Below are positions 50,266 through 58,667 of a stretch of 64,000 nucleotides of DNA, piece after piece. Position 1 is the first letter of the stretch. The number at the start of each line of letters is the position of its first letter. The translations under genes were made by a program, and so were the position numbers. Origin of the DNA: Oscillospiraceae bacterium (lineage in GTDB: Bacteria > Bacillota > Clostridia > Oscillospirales > Acutalibacteraceae); NCBI GenBank assembly GCA_015066225.1, contig SVOT01000007.1:24614-88613 (forward strand), read 5' to 3'. The notes beneath the pieces are model-generated. The model was not told the origin of the DNA and did no database searches. It was given only the letters and a program-made list of their open reading frames with translations.

Positions 50266-52642
50266 TTGCTTTTTCCTCCTGTTCCTCTTGTTCGGGGTGT
50301 TCACCGATGCCGATGAATTTCAGCGCTTCTTCCTGAAGCTTGAACATTTTGTAATAGGCACCCTTTTTCTCGATTAATTCTTCATATGTGCCGAATTCGA
50401 TACACTCGCCATCATCTATAACAGCCAGCTTGTCAGCATCACGCAGAGTTGAAAGCCTGTGGGCGATTGCAATTGTTGTTCGACCTGCTTTTAATTCAGA
50501 AAGTGAATTCTGAATATTGCGCTCGGTTTCTGTATCCATTGCGGCGGTTGCTTCGTCAAGAATAAGAATTTTCGGGTTTTGTATTATAGTTCTTGCGATA
50601 GATATTCTCTGCCTTTCGCCGCCTGAAAGGTCTTGCCCGCCGGAGCCCACCCAGGTTTCATATCCATCGGGGAGCTTTGAAATAAAACCGTGTGCTGATG
50701 CTGCCTTTGCCGCCGCAATAACCTCGTCGTTTGTGGCATCGGGTCGTGCGTAGCGGATGTTATCTGCTATGGTGCCCATAAAGAGGTAAATATCCTGTGA
50801 AACAATGCCGATATTTCGGCGAAGCTGCTTTGAAGAAAGGTCTTTAACATCTACACCGTCTATTTTAACAACACCCTCTTTGGGGTCATATAAACGGGCG
50901 ATAAGATTTGAAACCGTGGTTTTGCCGGCACCGGTTTTGCCCACGATGCCAAGCATTTCACCCGCTTCAATTTTTAGTGAAAGGTTTTTGATTATGGGGT
51001 GAGCGGGCTCGTACTCAAACTGTAATTCGCTCAGCTCAACCGAGCCCTTGAAATCTTCAAGTATAACGGGATTTTCTTTGTCTTTTACGTCGGGCTCTGT
51101 GTCCATTATTTCAAAAACACGCTGGGCGGAATCAACGCAACGAGCCCACCAGTTTGTGACCCAGGAAAGAAATTCAATAGGTGCCTGAAGCATCTGGAGA
51201 TAAACAACAAAGGTTAACAGCTCACCAACGGTCAATTCATTTGAGGTGATGCACAAAACACCTCCGTAGCCCAGAACAAGTGCACTGAGAAGATAAACAA
51301 AAACAGAAAGTATGGGAAAAACCGTGTTTTCTGTGTTAGATGCTTTTATTTCGGAATCCATCAGCTTTTTGCTGATTTTTCCGAATTGTGTGGATTCGTC
51401 ATCTTCTTTTGAAAATGCCTTTATTATTCTGTGACCGTTTATATTGTCGCTGACTTTAGAGGTCAACCGCGAATTCTGCACCCACACCTTGTGGTGCATT
51501 TTTCTGAATATTCTGTCAAAAACAGGGTAGCAGACAAATATGAATATTGCCGCAATAAGTATCATTAGCGTGAGCTTTACGCTCGTTGCAAACATTATTG
51601 CAAGAATGCCGATAACCGTTATAGCGTTAGCAATAAGATAGGGGAAGCCGTCAACAAAGAACCAATAGATGTTGTTGGAATCCCTTGTTACGCGTTCCAT
51701 AAGCGAACCTGTCTGCTTATGAGTGTAAAATCCCACGGAAAGCTGTTGCATAGCTTTAAAAATCTTCAGCTTAATGCTGTAAATTACGTGAGGCAGAACG
51801 CCTGCTACCAAGTATTGATAAAAAAGTGTAAAAATCTGATTAAAAATCTTAATTGCCGCCATTGATAAAACGACGGATATAAGGGCTTTAAAAAGAACAT
51901 CATATGACGAGGGATTCCCTGTGTTAAGAACCTCGTCATAAAGCTTCTGTGTACTGAATTGGGGGATAAGAAGATTCAGCCCGGTGCTTACAAGAATGGA
52001 GAAAATAATGAAAACCATCTTGCCCTTGACGTCACCAAAAAATGAAAACAGCCTTTTTACAGTCGAGCTTTTATCTGCACAGTCCTTGCAAAAACGCATT
52101 CCATTGGGAACGGGAGCCCCGCATTTTATGCAAGCCCGGTCTTTAACGTTGGCGATATATTGGCGGTAATCCTTGTTTTGCTTGAGAGCGTTAAAGATTT
52201 TTTTGAAGTTATCTGCTTTTTCAAGAAGCCCGATTGAAAAATATGCAAGTGAGTAGTATTCTTCGCCTTTTTTGTATGTGAGCTGACCTGTTGCAAGATA
52301 TTGCTCGGCAAATACTTCATCTATATCCTCCAGCGGTGTGGCGGTCAATTTCAGAAGTTTGGGTGAAAACTCTATTTTTTTCTTTTTCTTTTCGGATTCT
52401 TCAATCTGCTCGTCGAATTCGGCAACGTAGATACCTTTTTCATCCAACAAAATGTAGGCATCACCAAATTGCTCAGCTTTGCACATATCGGTTTTGAAAA
52501 AAACTATAATGTTTTCTGTATTTAATCCGTTTTTTTGCAATTCTTCCTTGATTGGGTCGGGCAAAGTGGAGCTGCCGGCGTGGGGATGACGGGGCGGCTT
52601 TTTTATGTGAAGCTTTATTAAAACTTTATTGAGTATTCTCAT
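50255..52642 (-). CDS. ABC transporter, fused permease-ATPase (first of operon)
   Basis: A 795-residue half-transporter. It has an N-terminal soluble domain (about 1-170), a zinc-ribbon-like CIKCGAPVPNGMRFCKDC, six membrane helices, and an ATPase with Walker A GIVGKTGAGKTTVS, signature DLSGGERQRIS and ILDEATAAMD. It shares the ribbon-plus-exporter layout with the last gene of the operon, supporting a heterodimer. ATG 52642 follows GCAGGTG; the longer in-frame form reaching 52795 lacks a ribosome site and runs through the promoter. The C-terminus is Glu-rich. Confidence 0.9.
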   Translation of the reverse strand: MRILNKVLIKLHIKKPPRHPHAGSSTLPDPIKEELQKNGLNTENIIVFFKTDMCKAEQFGDAYILLDEKGIYVAEFDEQIEESEKKKKKIEFSPKLLKLTATPLEDIDEVFAEQYLATGQLTYKKGEEYYSLAYFSIGLLEKADNFKKIFNALKQNKDYRQYIANVKDRACIKCGAPVPNGMRFCKDCADKSSTVKRLFSFFGDVKGKMVFIIFSILVSTGLNLLIPQFSTQKLYDEVLNTGNPSSYDVLFKALISVVLSMAAIKIFNQIFTLFYQYLVAGVLPHVIYSIKLKIFKAMQQLSVGFYTHKQTGSLMERVTRDSNNIYWFFVDGFPYLIANAITVIGILAIMFATSVKLTLMILIAAIFIFVCYPVFDRIFRKMHHKVWVQNSRLTSKVSDNINGHRIIKAFSKEDDESTQFGKISKKLMDSEIKASNTENTVFPILSVFVYLLSALVLGYGGVLCITSNELTVGELLTFVVYLQMLQAPIEFLSWVTNWWARCVDSAQRVFEIMDTEPDVKDKENPVILEDFKGSVELSELQFEYEPAHPIIKNLSLKIEAGEMLGIVGKTGAGKTTVSNLIARLYDPKEGVVKIDGVDVKDLSSKQLRRNIGIVSQDIYLFMGTIADNIRYARPDATNDEVIAAAKAASAHGFISKLPDGYETWVGSGGQDLSGGERQRISIARTIIQNPKILILDEATAAMDTETERNIQNSLSELKAGRTTIAIAHRLSTLRDADKLAVIDDGECIEFGTYEELIEKKGAYYKMFKLQEEALKFIGIGEHPEQEEQEEKANER

Positions 52643-52674
52643 TGAGGTTTCACCTGCCTTGAGTTTAATGATGT

Positions 52675-52705
52675 ACAATATTTTACCACTATATGAGGTA
52701 AAATA
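52675..52705 (-). promoter_or_regulatory. Promoter with overlapping inverted repeat, ABC operon
   Basis: On the minus strand TTTACC and TATTGT are 16 bp apart. A perfect 9-bp inverted repeat, TATTTTACC and GGTAAAATA with a 9-bp spacer (52679-52705), spans both boxes. A related GGTAAATTA lies at 52730. Confidence 0.6.
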
Positions 52706-52874
52706 CAATAAATAAGTCAATAAAGTGTGGTAAATTAACAATTGGTTTTTTGACTCATCATTCAGAAGTTCGTCAGTGTAACATTTTTTTAACATTTGTT
52801 AGTTATAAAATTACAATAGTGCTCCGTGTGTTTTGTGAAAAATATAGAAAAAATAAAAAAATCAAAATAGTGAA

Positions 52875-52903
52875 TTGACATTCATTTTTTGCTTTGGTAT
52901 AAT
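52875..52903 (+). promoter_or_regulatory. Promoter of the first E2-like gene
   Basis: Consensus TTGACA (52875-52880) and TATAAT (52898-52903) with a 17-bp spacer. The leader is about 130 nt and shows no strong fold. The stretch before it (52706-52874) has no gene. Confidence 0.85.
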
Positions 52904-53041
52904 TAAAATAACAAAAAATGGGGTTGTTTGTGATGTCGGTGCATCATGTATATCAAAGTTCCCTTTTAAGAAATATCAAATTTCTAAAACATTGTAATTT
53001 ACTTATTGATACTAAAACGAATTCAGAGAAGGTGTTTTATT

Positions 53042-53971
53042 ATGGCGGTTAAAAGTGTTTCAAGATTCGGTATTCAGAGAAAAATTGTTGCTAATATGAC
53101 AACAGAAAGCTGGCAGAATATTCCCCACGTCAGCTATCAATATGAACCCGACGTTACAAAGTTCGTTGAAGAATTCAAAAAATTCACAGCAGAACATCAG
53201 GGCGACAGCGGTGCAAAAATCACCTTCAATGCTGTTCTTCTCAAGGCTATTGCAGAGGCTATTGAGGTTGACCCGGTTATCAATGCCCATATGCATTACG
53301 AAAAGGGTCTTGTAAGAGGTAAGGTTACAGTTTTCGATAATATTGATATTTCTGTTCCGTGGATTCTTCCCAGTGGTGAAATGATGACCATCACAATGAA
53401 GGATATGGGCAACAAAACTCTCAAAGAAATTGCAGAATATCAAGCTGATATTAACAGAAGATTGGAAAAAACAAACCTCACAGAAGCACTTTATTCTGTT
53501 TCCTTCCACGATACTGTTGAAAAACTTAAAAAAGGTCACATTCTCAAAGCAATAAAGCGTCTTTACGGTGCAAATACAAACAAAAGGCACAGAATTCAGC
53601 GCCTTAAAGGGGCAGAGAAAAAAGCCTATAACGCAATTCCGGTTACAGACAGAATAACTCGTGATGACCTTAAACAGGGTACTATTACTGTTTCTAATAT
53701 CGGTGCAGATACAAGAGGACTTTCAGGCGAGTGTGCTATGCTTATGGTTATTCCCCCTCAGGTTTGTGTTATTTGCATCGGTGCAATGCAGAGAAGACCC
53801 GTTGTTGTTAAGGATGAAGACGGCAATGAGAAGGTCGAAATCAGAACAATTCTCCCTCTTAACATCTGCTTTGACCACCGAGCACTTGATTTCGGTGAGG
53901 TAAGACCCTTTATTTCAAAAATGGAGGAATTTTTCAAAAATCCTGAAAAAATTCTCAATGATAAGGCATAA
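53042..53971 (+). CDS. Lipoyl-less 2-oxoacid dehydrogenase E2-type acyltransferase
   Basis: A 309-residue protein consisting only of a CAT-like acyltransferase catalytic domain. It has IPHVSYQYEPDVTKFVEEFK, SGAKITFNAVLLKAIAEAIE, ITVSNIGADTRGLSGEC and the active-site motif NICFDHRALDFGEVRPF (canonical DHRxxDG). Unlike true E2 subunits it lacks the N-terminal lipoyl and subunit-binding domains, and no E1, E3 or lipoate gene is nearby. A Lys/Arg-rich insertion (KRLYGANTNKRHRIQRLKG) sits mid-domain. AGAAGGTG precedes ATG 53042. It may transfer an acyl group from CoA to an unknown acceptor. Confidence 0.85.
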   Translation: MAVKSVSRFGIQRKIVANMTTESWQNIPHVSYQYEPDVTKFVEEFKKFTAEHQGDSGAKITFNAVLLKAIAEAIEVDPVINAHMHYEKGLVRGKVTVFDNIDISVPWILPSGEMMTITMKDMGNKTLKEIAEYQADINRRLEKTNLTEALYSVSFHDTVEKLKKGHILKAIKRLYGANTNKRHRIQRLKGAEKKAYNAIPVTDRITRDDLKQGTITVSNIGADTRGLSGECAMLMVIPPQVCVICIGAMQRRPVVVKDEDGNEKVEIRTILPLNICFDHRALDFGEVRPFISKMEEFFKNPEKILNDKA

Positions 53972-53998
53972 AAATAACCAATTCACCTACATATCTTC

Positions 53999-54027
53999 AA
54001 AAAGACATCCTTCGGGGTGTCTTTTTT
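53999..54027 (+). terminator. Terminator after the first E2-like gene
   Basis: AAAAGACATCC and GGGTGTCTTTT pair around TTCG (a stable tetraloop), followed by T residues. Confidence 0.92.
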
Positions 54028-54086
54028 CTTGAATTATGAAGTGTAGTGTGATATAATAATTTGAATTATTATGTGAGGTACTTTTT

Positions 54087-55127
54087 ATGAAAAGAAAAAT
54101 TACTGCATCCTGTGTGATGCTTATGGTTTTTGCGCTGACTGTAACATTTTTCAGCACAGGCAAAATAAATGCAAACAGCTCCCAAGCGACAGAAATAACC
54201 TATAGAGCCCCGAAGGCAGAGGAAAAGCCTCTTTCTGATGTTGTAGGTGATGCTGTCAGCGGTATCGGCTCCGGTGCTATGGATGCATTCGGTGACATTG
54301 TCAGCGGTATCGGCTCAGACAATGCCGGCGGTTCCGGCACTGCAGGCGGTTTGCTGGAGGGCTTCGGCGACGTGGTCGGCGGCATCGGTTCCGGTGGTTC
54401 GGGCGGTGGCTTGCTTGACGGCTTTGGTGACATTATTGGTGGCATAATCGGCTCGGGCAACAAGGATACAAGCTCTACAACCTATGATATCGGCTACATT
54501 GACCCTGTTCCCGCGGCAACACAGAATATTTTAGTAACACAGCCGCAGGTTCAGATACCTGTTGAAACCGAAACAGAAAAAACCGGCGAAACCGTTGATT
54601 ACGCTCTTACGGAAAATCCCTATTCAAAGCCCGAAAGCGATTTTGTGGCGGGCGACGAGGATGAGAGCATTAAATGGCTTCAATGGATATTTATTTACAC
54701 AGGCTACGGCCTCAGCGATAACGGTATCACAGGCATTCTTGATGAAGATACGGTAGCAGTTGTCAAAAAGCTTCAAAGAGAAAAGAGTCTTACTGTTGAC
54801 GGTAACATAAATGCTGACGTAGTGTCTGCGGCGGAGCTTCTTTTTTTAGAATATACCGTCGGAGTTCCCTCTACACAGCCCTCTGAGGTTACTCAGATGC
54901 AACAAACCACCACAGAAAACCAAAATGAAGACGGCAACAAAAACGCTATTATAATAATTGTTGTAATTATTTTATCCGTAATTTGGATAGTTGCCATATC
55001 AGCGATTCTTGCTTTGTTCCTTCTGAAAAGAAAGAAACAGAAAAAAGCTGCTCAGAGCACAGCAACAAATACAAATAAAGAAACAACAGTTTCAAGCATA
55101 TCCGATTTGTTTGATGACGTAAAATAA
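54087..55127 (+). CDS. Membrane protein with Gly-rich repeats and PG-binding domain
   Basis: A 346-residue exported protein. The N-terminal signal/anchor spans about residues 5-25. A repetitive Gly/Asp region at about 50-125 repeats units like GFGDVVGGIGSG. A peptidoglycan-binding type 1 domain covers about 190-255 (EDESIKWLQWIFIYTGYGLS, GILDEDTVAVVKKLQREKSL). Near residues 285-310 a membrane helix is followed by a basic tail (LLKRKKQKKAAQ). The wall-binding domain would lie outside, tethered at its C-terminal side. The role is unknown. It lies 22 bp upstream of chbG with no terminator between. Confidence 0.82.
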   Translation: MKRKITASCVMLMVFALTVTFFSTGKINANSSQATEITYRAPKAEEKPLSDVVGDAVSGIGSGAMDAFGDIVSGIGSDNAGGSGTAGGLLEGFGDVVGGIGSGGSGGGLLDGFGDIIGGIIGSGNKDTSSTTYDIGYIDPVPAATQNILVTQPQVQIPVETETEKTGETVDYALTENPYSKPESDFVAGDEDESIKWLQWIFIYTGYGLSDNGITGILDEDTVAVVKKLQREKSLTVDGNINADVVSAAELLFLEYTVGVPSTQPSEVTQMQQTTTENQNEDGNKNAIIIIVVIILSVIWIVAISAILALFLLKRKKQKKAAQSTATNTNKETTVSSISDLFDDVK

Positions 55128-55149
55128 ACTCATAAAAAGGAGATTTGTT

Positions 55150-56043
55150 ATGGATAAATACCTTATAATTAACGCTGATGATTTTGGTATGTGCCATTCC
55201 GCTAATCTTGCCGTTTTTGATTTGTTCAAAAAGGGTGGTATCACATCTTCCACAATTATGACACCTTGCAGCTGGGCAAGGGAGGCAGGCGTGTGGGCGG
55301 CGGCTCACCCTGAATACGCCGTTGGCGTGCATCTTACATTTACAAGTGAGTGGGGCAACTATAGGTGGGGCCCCATTGCCCATAACAATACGGAGTCTTT
55401 GCGTGACAGTGAAGATTTTATGTATCACGAATCCGACGAATTTGAAAAAAACAGCGACGTTGATGAGGTTGCCGCAGAGATAAGAGCACAGATTGAACGC
55501 TTTCGTTCTTTTGGTGTGGAGCCCTCGCACCTGGATAATCATATGGGCTCACTTTATGGCATTGAAACAGGTCGTTTTGAATTATTGAACACAACCCTCG
55601 ATATTGCAGGTGAAAATGGTCTTCCTTTCCGTTTCCCCGGTGTTTTTGTGCCGGAGATGTTTGAAAATGACACTCTTGAGGTTAAAATTGACCAATCTCT
55701 CATAGCAATGGTTTTTGATAAGGTTGTAAGCTATGCAAACAGCCTCAAGGTTGCCGTGCCCGATTACCTCATTCCCGGTGAATGGAACGGCCCCCAGAAC
55801 GACAGCTATGAAAACTTCAAGGAATACATTTATGAGCTTTATAAATCATTCCCCGAGGGTGTTACCGAAACCTATATTCATCCGGCTCTTGAATCAGACG
55901 AGCTCAAGGCTATCACAGGCGCATGGCACCGCAGGGTATGGGAGCACAAGCTTTTCTCAGACCCGCAGACACTTCAGCACATTGATGCTTGTGGAATAAA
56001 ACTTATTAATTATCGCGACCTTGCCAAAATGAAGGGCTTTTAA
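55150..56043 (+). CDS. ChbG/HpnK-family (YdjC) carbohydrate deacetylase
   Basis: A 297-residue deacetylase. Motifs are IINADDFGMCHSANLAVF (metal Asp), the His of GVHLTFTSEWG, and SHLDNHMGSLYG with His ligands, as in ChbG which removes an acetyl group from chitooligosaccharides. The substrate here may be another N-acetylated sugar. AAAGGAG precedes ATG 55150. It probably shares a transcript with the upstream membrane protein and ends at a repeat-derived terminator. Confidence 0.92.
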   Translation: MDKYLIINADDFGMCHSANLAVFDLFKKGGITSSTIMTPCSWAREAGVWAAAHPEYAVGVHLTFTSEWGNYRWGPIAHNNTESLRDSEDFMYHESDEFEKNSDVDEVAAEIRAQIERFRSFGVEPSHLDNHMGSLYGIETGRFELLNTTLDIAGENGLPFRFPGVFVPEMFENDTLEVKIDQSLIAMVFDKVVSYANSLKVAVPDYLIPGEWNGPQNDSYENFKEYIYELYKSFPEGVTETYIHPALESDELKAITGAWHRRVWEHKLFSDPQTLQHIDACGIKLINYRDLAKMKGF

Positions 56044-56336
56044 AATTGAGCTTTTTGGTCATAAGACGTTTTTTTACCCACTCGGCGTATCTCCATACGC
56101 CGTCGGGGATAAAGAAAACGCCTTCTGCCACAAAAATCTCTAATTTTAAATTTTAAAAGGAATCTTTTTGTGCATAAGGTGTTTTTTGCCCGTTGGTCGT
56201 ATCTCCATACGCCGTCGGGGATAAAGAAAACGCCTTCTGCCTCAAAAATCTCTAATTTTAGCATTAAAAGGAATCTTTTTTGTCCATAAGACGTTTTTAC
56301 CCACTCGGCGTATCTCCCGCTGAGTGGGTATTTTTT
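56044..56336. repeat. 112-bp tandem repeat, about 2.4 copies
   Basis: Anchors CATAAG recur at 56060, 56173 and 56285 (period 113 and 112). Units 1 and 2 share GTATCTCCATACGCCGTCGG and AAAGAAAACGCCTTCTGCC. Each contains a GGCGTAT/ATACGCC or GTCGTAT/ATACGCC palindrome. The last, partial copy forms the terminator at 56298. Confidence 0.9.
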
Positions 56337-56340
56337 ATTT
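56298..56340 (+). terminator. Terminator in the last repeat copy
   Basis: TACCCACTCGGCG and CGCTGAGTGGGTA form a 13-bp stem around TATCTCC, followed by TTTTTTATTTT. Confidence 0.9.
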
Positions 56341-56475
56341 TGTGAAAACGTTGATTGTTTTTATTACGGCGTATCCCAGAACAAAAGCGCTGATGGCGGT
56401 TTTGATATACGATGCTCTTACATAGGCTTTTGCAACCTTTGAAATGCCGTTCATTGACTTTGTTAAATAATCCAT
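56335..56475 (-). CDS. 46-residue membrane protein downstream of spoVAD
   Basis: A short gene encoding MDYLTKSMNGISKVAKAYVR plus a hydrophobic helix (SYIKTAISAFVLGYAVIKT). GTAGGAGGTATT precedes the ATG at ideal spacing. It starts 8 bp after the spoVAD stop, where spoVAE would be expected, but it is far shorter than SpoVAE and shows no clear similarity. It may be a spore membrane protein expressed with spoVAD. Confidence 0.75.
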   Translation of the reverse strand: MDYLTKSMNGISKVAKAYVRASYIKTAISAFVLGYAVIKTINVFTK

Positions 56476-56483
56476 AATACCTC

Positions 56484-57497
56484 CTACGATGTTATAAGAA
56501 TGCCGTGGGCGATTCCAGGAATAGATTCTTTTTGCAACGATGACGTGGGTGAAAGCAAGGCCCCCGTTCCCACAAACAAAACCTTGTTTAATTCTTTGGC
56601 TTTCAGCTGATTGAAAATTAATGAGCAAACAACTGAAGCACTGCAACCGCAACCCGAACCGCCACAGTGAACGTCCTGTGTTTTAGTGTTGAAAATCATC
56701 GTTCCGCAATCCTTGTGAATTTCAGAAATATCGGTTTTGTATTCATCCTTCAAAAGCTTAATCAGCAAATTGGTTCCGGTCAGCCCCAGGTCACCTGTAA
56801 GAATCAAGTCATAATCTGCGGGTGAGGTGTCGGTTTGCTTGAGATAATCGCCGATGGTTTCTGCGGCGGCGGGCGCCATAGCCGCACCCATATTGTTTGT
56901 GTCGGTGATTCCCAAATCACGCACACGACCTATAATTGCGTTTTTCAGATGCGGTGTGTTTTCTGTGTGCTCTGAAACAACGGCGGCACCCGCTCCCGTA
57001 ACGGTCCATTGCGCTGCGGGAGTTCGCTGGCCGCCGTATTCCAACGGTAGTCTGTATTGTCGTTCTGCCGAGCAAAAATGAGATGAAGCGGCGGCTATTG
57101 CATTTTTACAATAGCCGGAATTTGTGAAAGCTCCTGCCATAATAAGCGAAAGTGCCATTGTTGAGCAAGCGCCGTATAGCCCTGCAAATGGGATTCTCAG
57201 TTCACGCATACCAAAGGATGAGCCGATGCATTGATTCAGAAGGTCACCCGAAAAGGCACAATCTATGTCGTGTTTTGCGAGCATAGCTTTTTTTATTGCG
57301 GTTTCGATGGCTGTTTTTTGCAGATGGGTTTCTGCCTTTTCAAATGTTTCTTCGCCGAAGAATTCGTCGCTGTATGCAATATCAAAGCAATGACCGAGAG
57401 GACCCTCGGCTTCTTTTTTGCCAACCACGGCACCGTAGCCGATAACTGACGGTAGTTTATCAAAATTAATTATTCTGCATGAGTTTTTTTGATTCAT
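56484..57497 (-). CDS. spoVAD: Stage V sporulation protein AD
   Basis: A 337-residue thiolase-fold protein of the SpoVA channel that moves dipicolinic acid into the forespore. Motifs are PSVIGYGAVVGKKEAEGPLG, CIGSSFGMRELRIPFAGLYG, ACSTMALSLIMAG and GDLGLTGTNLLIKLL. The Cys/Gly-rich stretch VHCGGSGCGCSASVV is family-typical. ATG 57497 follows AGAGGTG. spoVAC is not adjacent but lies 3.3 kb away on the same strand, with mscS, pnuC and the cassette region between, a disrupted order. Confidence 0.95.
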   Translation of the reverse strand: MNQKNSCRIINFDKLPSVIGYGAVVGKKEAEGPLGHCFDIAYSDEFFGEETFEKAETHLQKTAIETAIKKAMLAKHDIDCAFSGDLLNQCIGSSFGMRELRIPFAGLYGACSTMALSLIMAGAFTNSGYCKNAIAAASSHFCSAERQYRLPLEYGGQRTPAAQWTVTGAGAAVVSEHTENTPHLKNAIIGRVRDLGITDTNNMGAAMAPAAAETIGDYLKQTDTSPADYDLILTGDLGLTGTNLLIKLLKDEYKTDISEIHKDCGTMIFNTKTQDVHCGGSGCGCSASVVCSLIFNQLKAKELNKVLFVGTGALLSPTSSLQKESIPGIAHGILITS

Positions 57498-57627
57498 TTG
57501 ACGGTAACACCTCTTTTTAGTATTTTTTCTGCATAAATAATGAATATCAATAACAATTTTTTGAAAAAAGTTGTAAAACTTCAAATTTTTTAGTATAGTA
57601 ATAGAAAAATAATCGGGAGATGATTAT

Positions 57628-58440
57628 ATGAATTGGGAAAAAATAAGCGAATTTATATTTGAATTTGCCGCAACGTGGGGCTCAAAGCTTCTTGGTTCAA
57701 TCGTAATTTTGTTGGTTGGTGCAAAATGCATTAAATCACTTTGTAAATGGATAAGAAAATCACCGAAGCTCGATAGACTTGATGATGGTATTCGTTCATT
57801 TATGGTGAGCTTCACAAGAATTCTTCTTTACATTGTTTTGGTTATAACCATTGCAATGATTCTTGGTGTGCCTACAACTTCATTTATCACAATTCTTGCC
57901 TCCTGCGGTGTTGCAATAGGTCTTGCTCTTCAGGGCTCCTTGAGCAACTTTGCAGGCGGTCTGATGATTTTGTTCTTCAAGCCCTTTAAAATCGGGGACT
58001 ATATTGAAGCATCGGGCGAATCAGGCACAGTATCAGAAATTTCTGTTGTTTACACAGAGCTTCTCACAGTTGACAACAAGCGAATTACAATCCCCAACGG
58101 CGGCTTGACTAATTCGGTTATCAAAAACTACACAGCAGAAGGTGTGCGCCGTGTTGATTTGACCTTTGACGCCTCATACGATGACAACGTTGACAACGTA
58201 AAAAAGGTTATTGCAGACGTTGTTGCAAAGAATGAGCTTGCTCTTACAGACCCCGCACCCTTTATCAGGGTTTCTGAATGTTCACAGAGCTCTGTTAAAT
58301 ACACGGTTCGTGTATGGTGCAAAACAGAGGTTTACTGGGATGTTTATTTTGACATTCTTGAGGGTGTAAAAAAAGCTTTCGAAGAAAACGGAATCCACAT
58401 TCCCTATCAGCAGATTGACGTGCACGTTGATAATAACTGA
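57628..58440 (+). CDS. MscS-family mechanosensitive channel
   Basis: A 270-residue small-conductance channel. It has three membrane helices, with the pore helix in ASCGVAIGLALQGSLSNFAG and the beta domain in FKIGDYIEASGESGTVSEIS, RITIPNGGLTNSVIKNY. The length matches minimal MscS. GGGAGATG precedes ATG 57628. It releases solutes on hypo-osmotic shock. Its position between spoVAD and spoVAC may be coincidental. Confidence 0.95.
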   Translation: MNWEKISEFIFEFAATWGSKLLGSIVILLVGAKCIKSLCKWIRKSPKLDRLDDGIRSFMVSFTRILLYIVLVITIAMILGVPTTSFITILASCGVAIGLALQGSLSNFAGGLMILFFKPFKIGDYIEASGESGTVSEISVVYTELLTVDNKRITIPNGGLTNSVIKNYTAEGVRRVDLTFDASYDDNVDNVKKVIADVVAKNELALTDPAPFIRVSECSQSSVKYTVRVWCKTEVYWDVYFDILEGVKKAFEENGIHIPYQQIDVHVDNN

Positions 58441-58573
58441 ATATGAAAAATCAAACTCTCTGTGAAGCATCACCGAGAATCCTGCCCTTTTAACACAGTA
58501 GCCGTTAATTTAATGTTTTTTAAAATTTTTATGGTTTTTTTACATATCTGTGTTATAATTTTTAAAAAATATT

Positions 58574-58657
58574 ACTGCCACCGGGTAGTGAAATGCATCA
58601 GCATTCGTTTACACATCGTTAGGTCTTAGAAGATGTGTTTGCGGATGCTTGTTTTTT
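58574..58657 (+). promoter_or_regulatory. Attenuator-like leader of pnuC (riboswitch candidate)
   Basis: A small hairpin (ACTGCC/GGTAGT, loop ACCG, 58574-58589) is followed by a long terminator hairpin. AGCATTCG pairs with CGGATGCT, and inside it ACACATC pairs with GATGTGT (58600-58649). TGTTTTTT follows, just before the ribosome site. The layout is that of a transcription-control leader. I could not match it to TPP, FMN, preQ1 or NAD riboswitches. A TATAAT lies at 58554. Confidence 0.6.
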
Positions 58658-58667
58658 GGGGGAATGT

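Noticed and set aside
56040..56264. 74-codon minus-strand frame over the 112-bp repeats
   Set aside because: It crosses two repeat units whose period is not a multiple of three in both steps, giving unrelated peptides per unit, and it lacks a ribosome site.
58574..58657. Calling the pnuC leader a known riboswitch (TPP, FMN, ZTP, NAD)
   Set aside because: The GCCACCGGGTAG stretch faintly recalls the ZTP motif, but the paired upstream elements and the TPP or FMN core motifs are absent.
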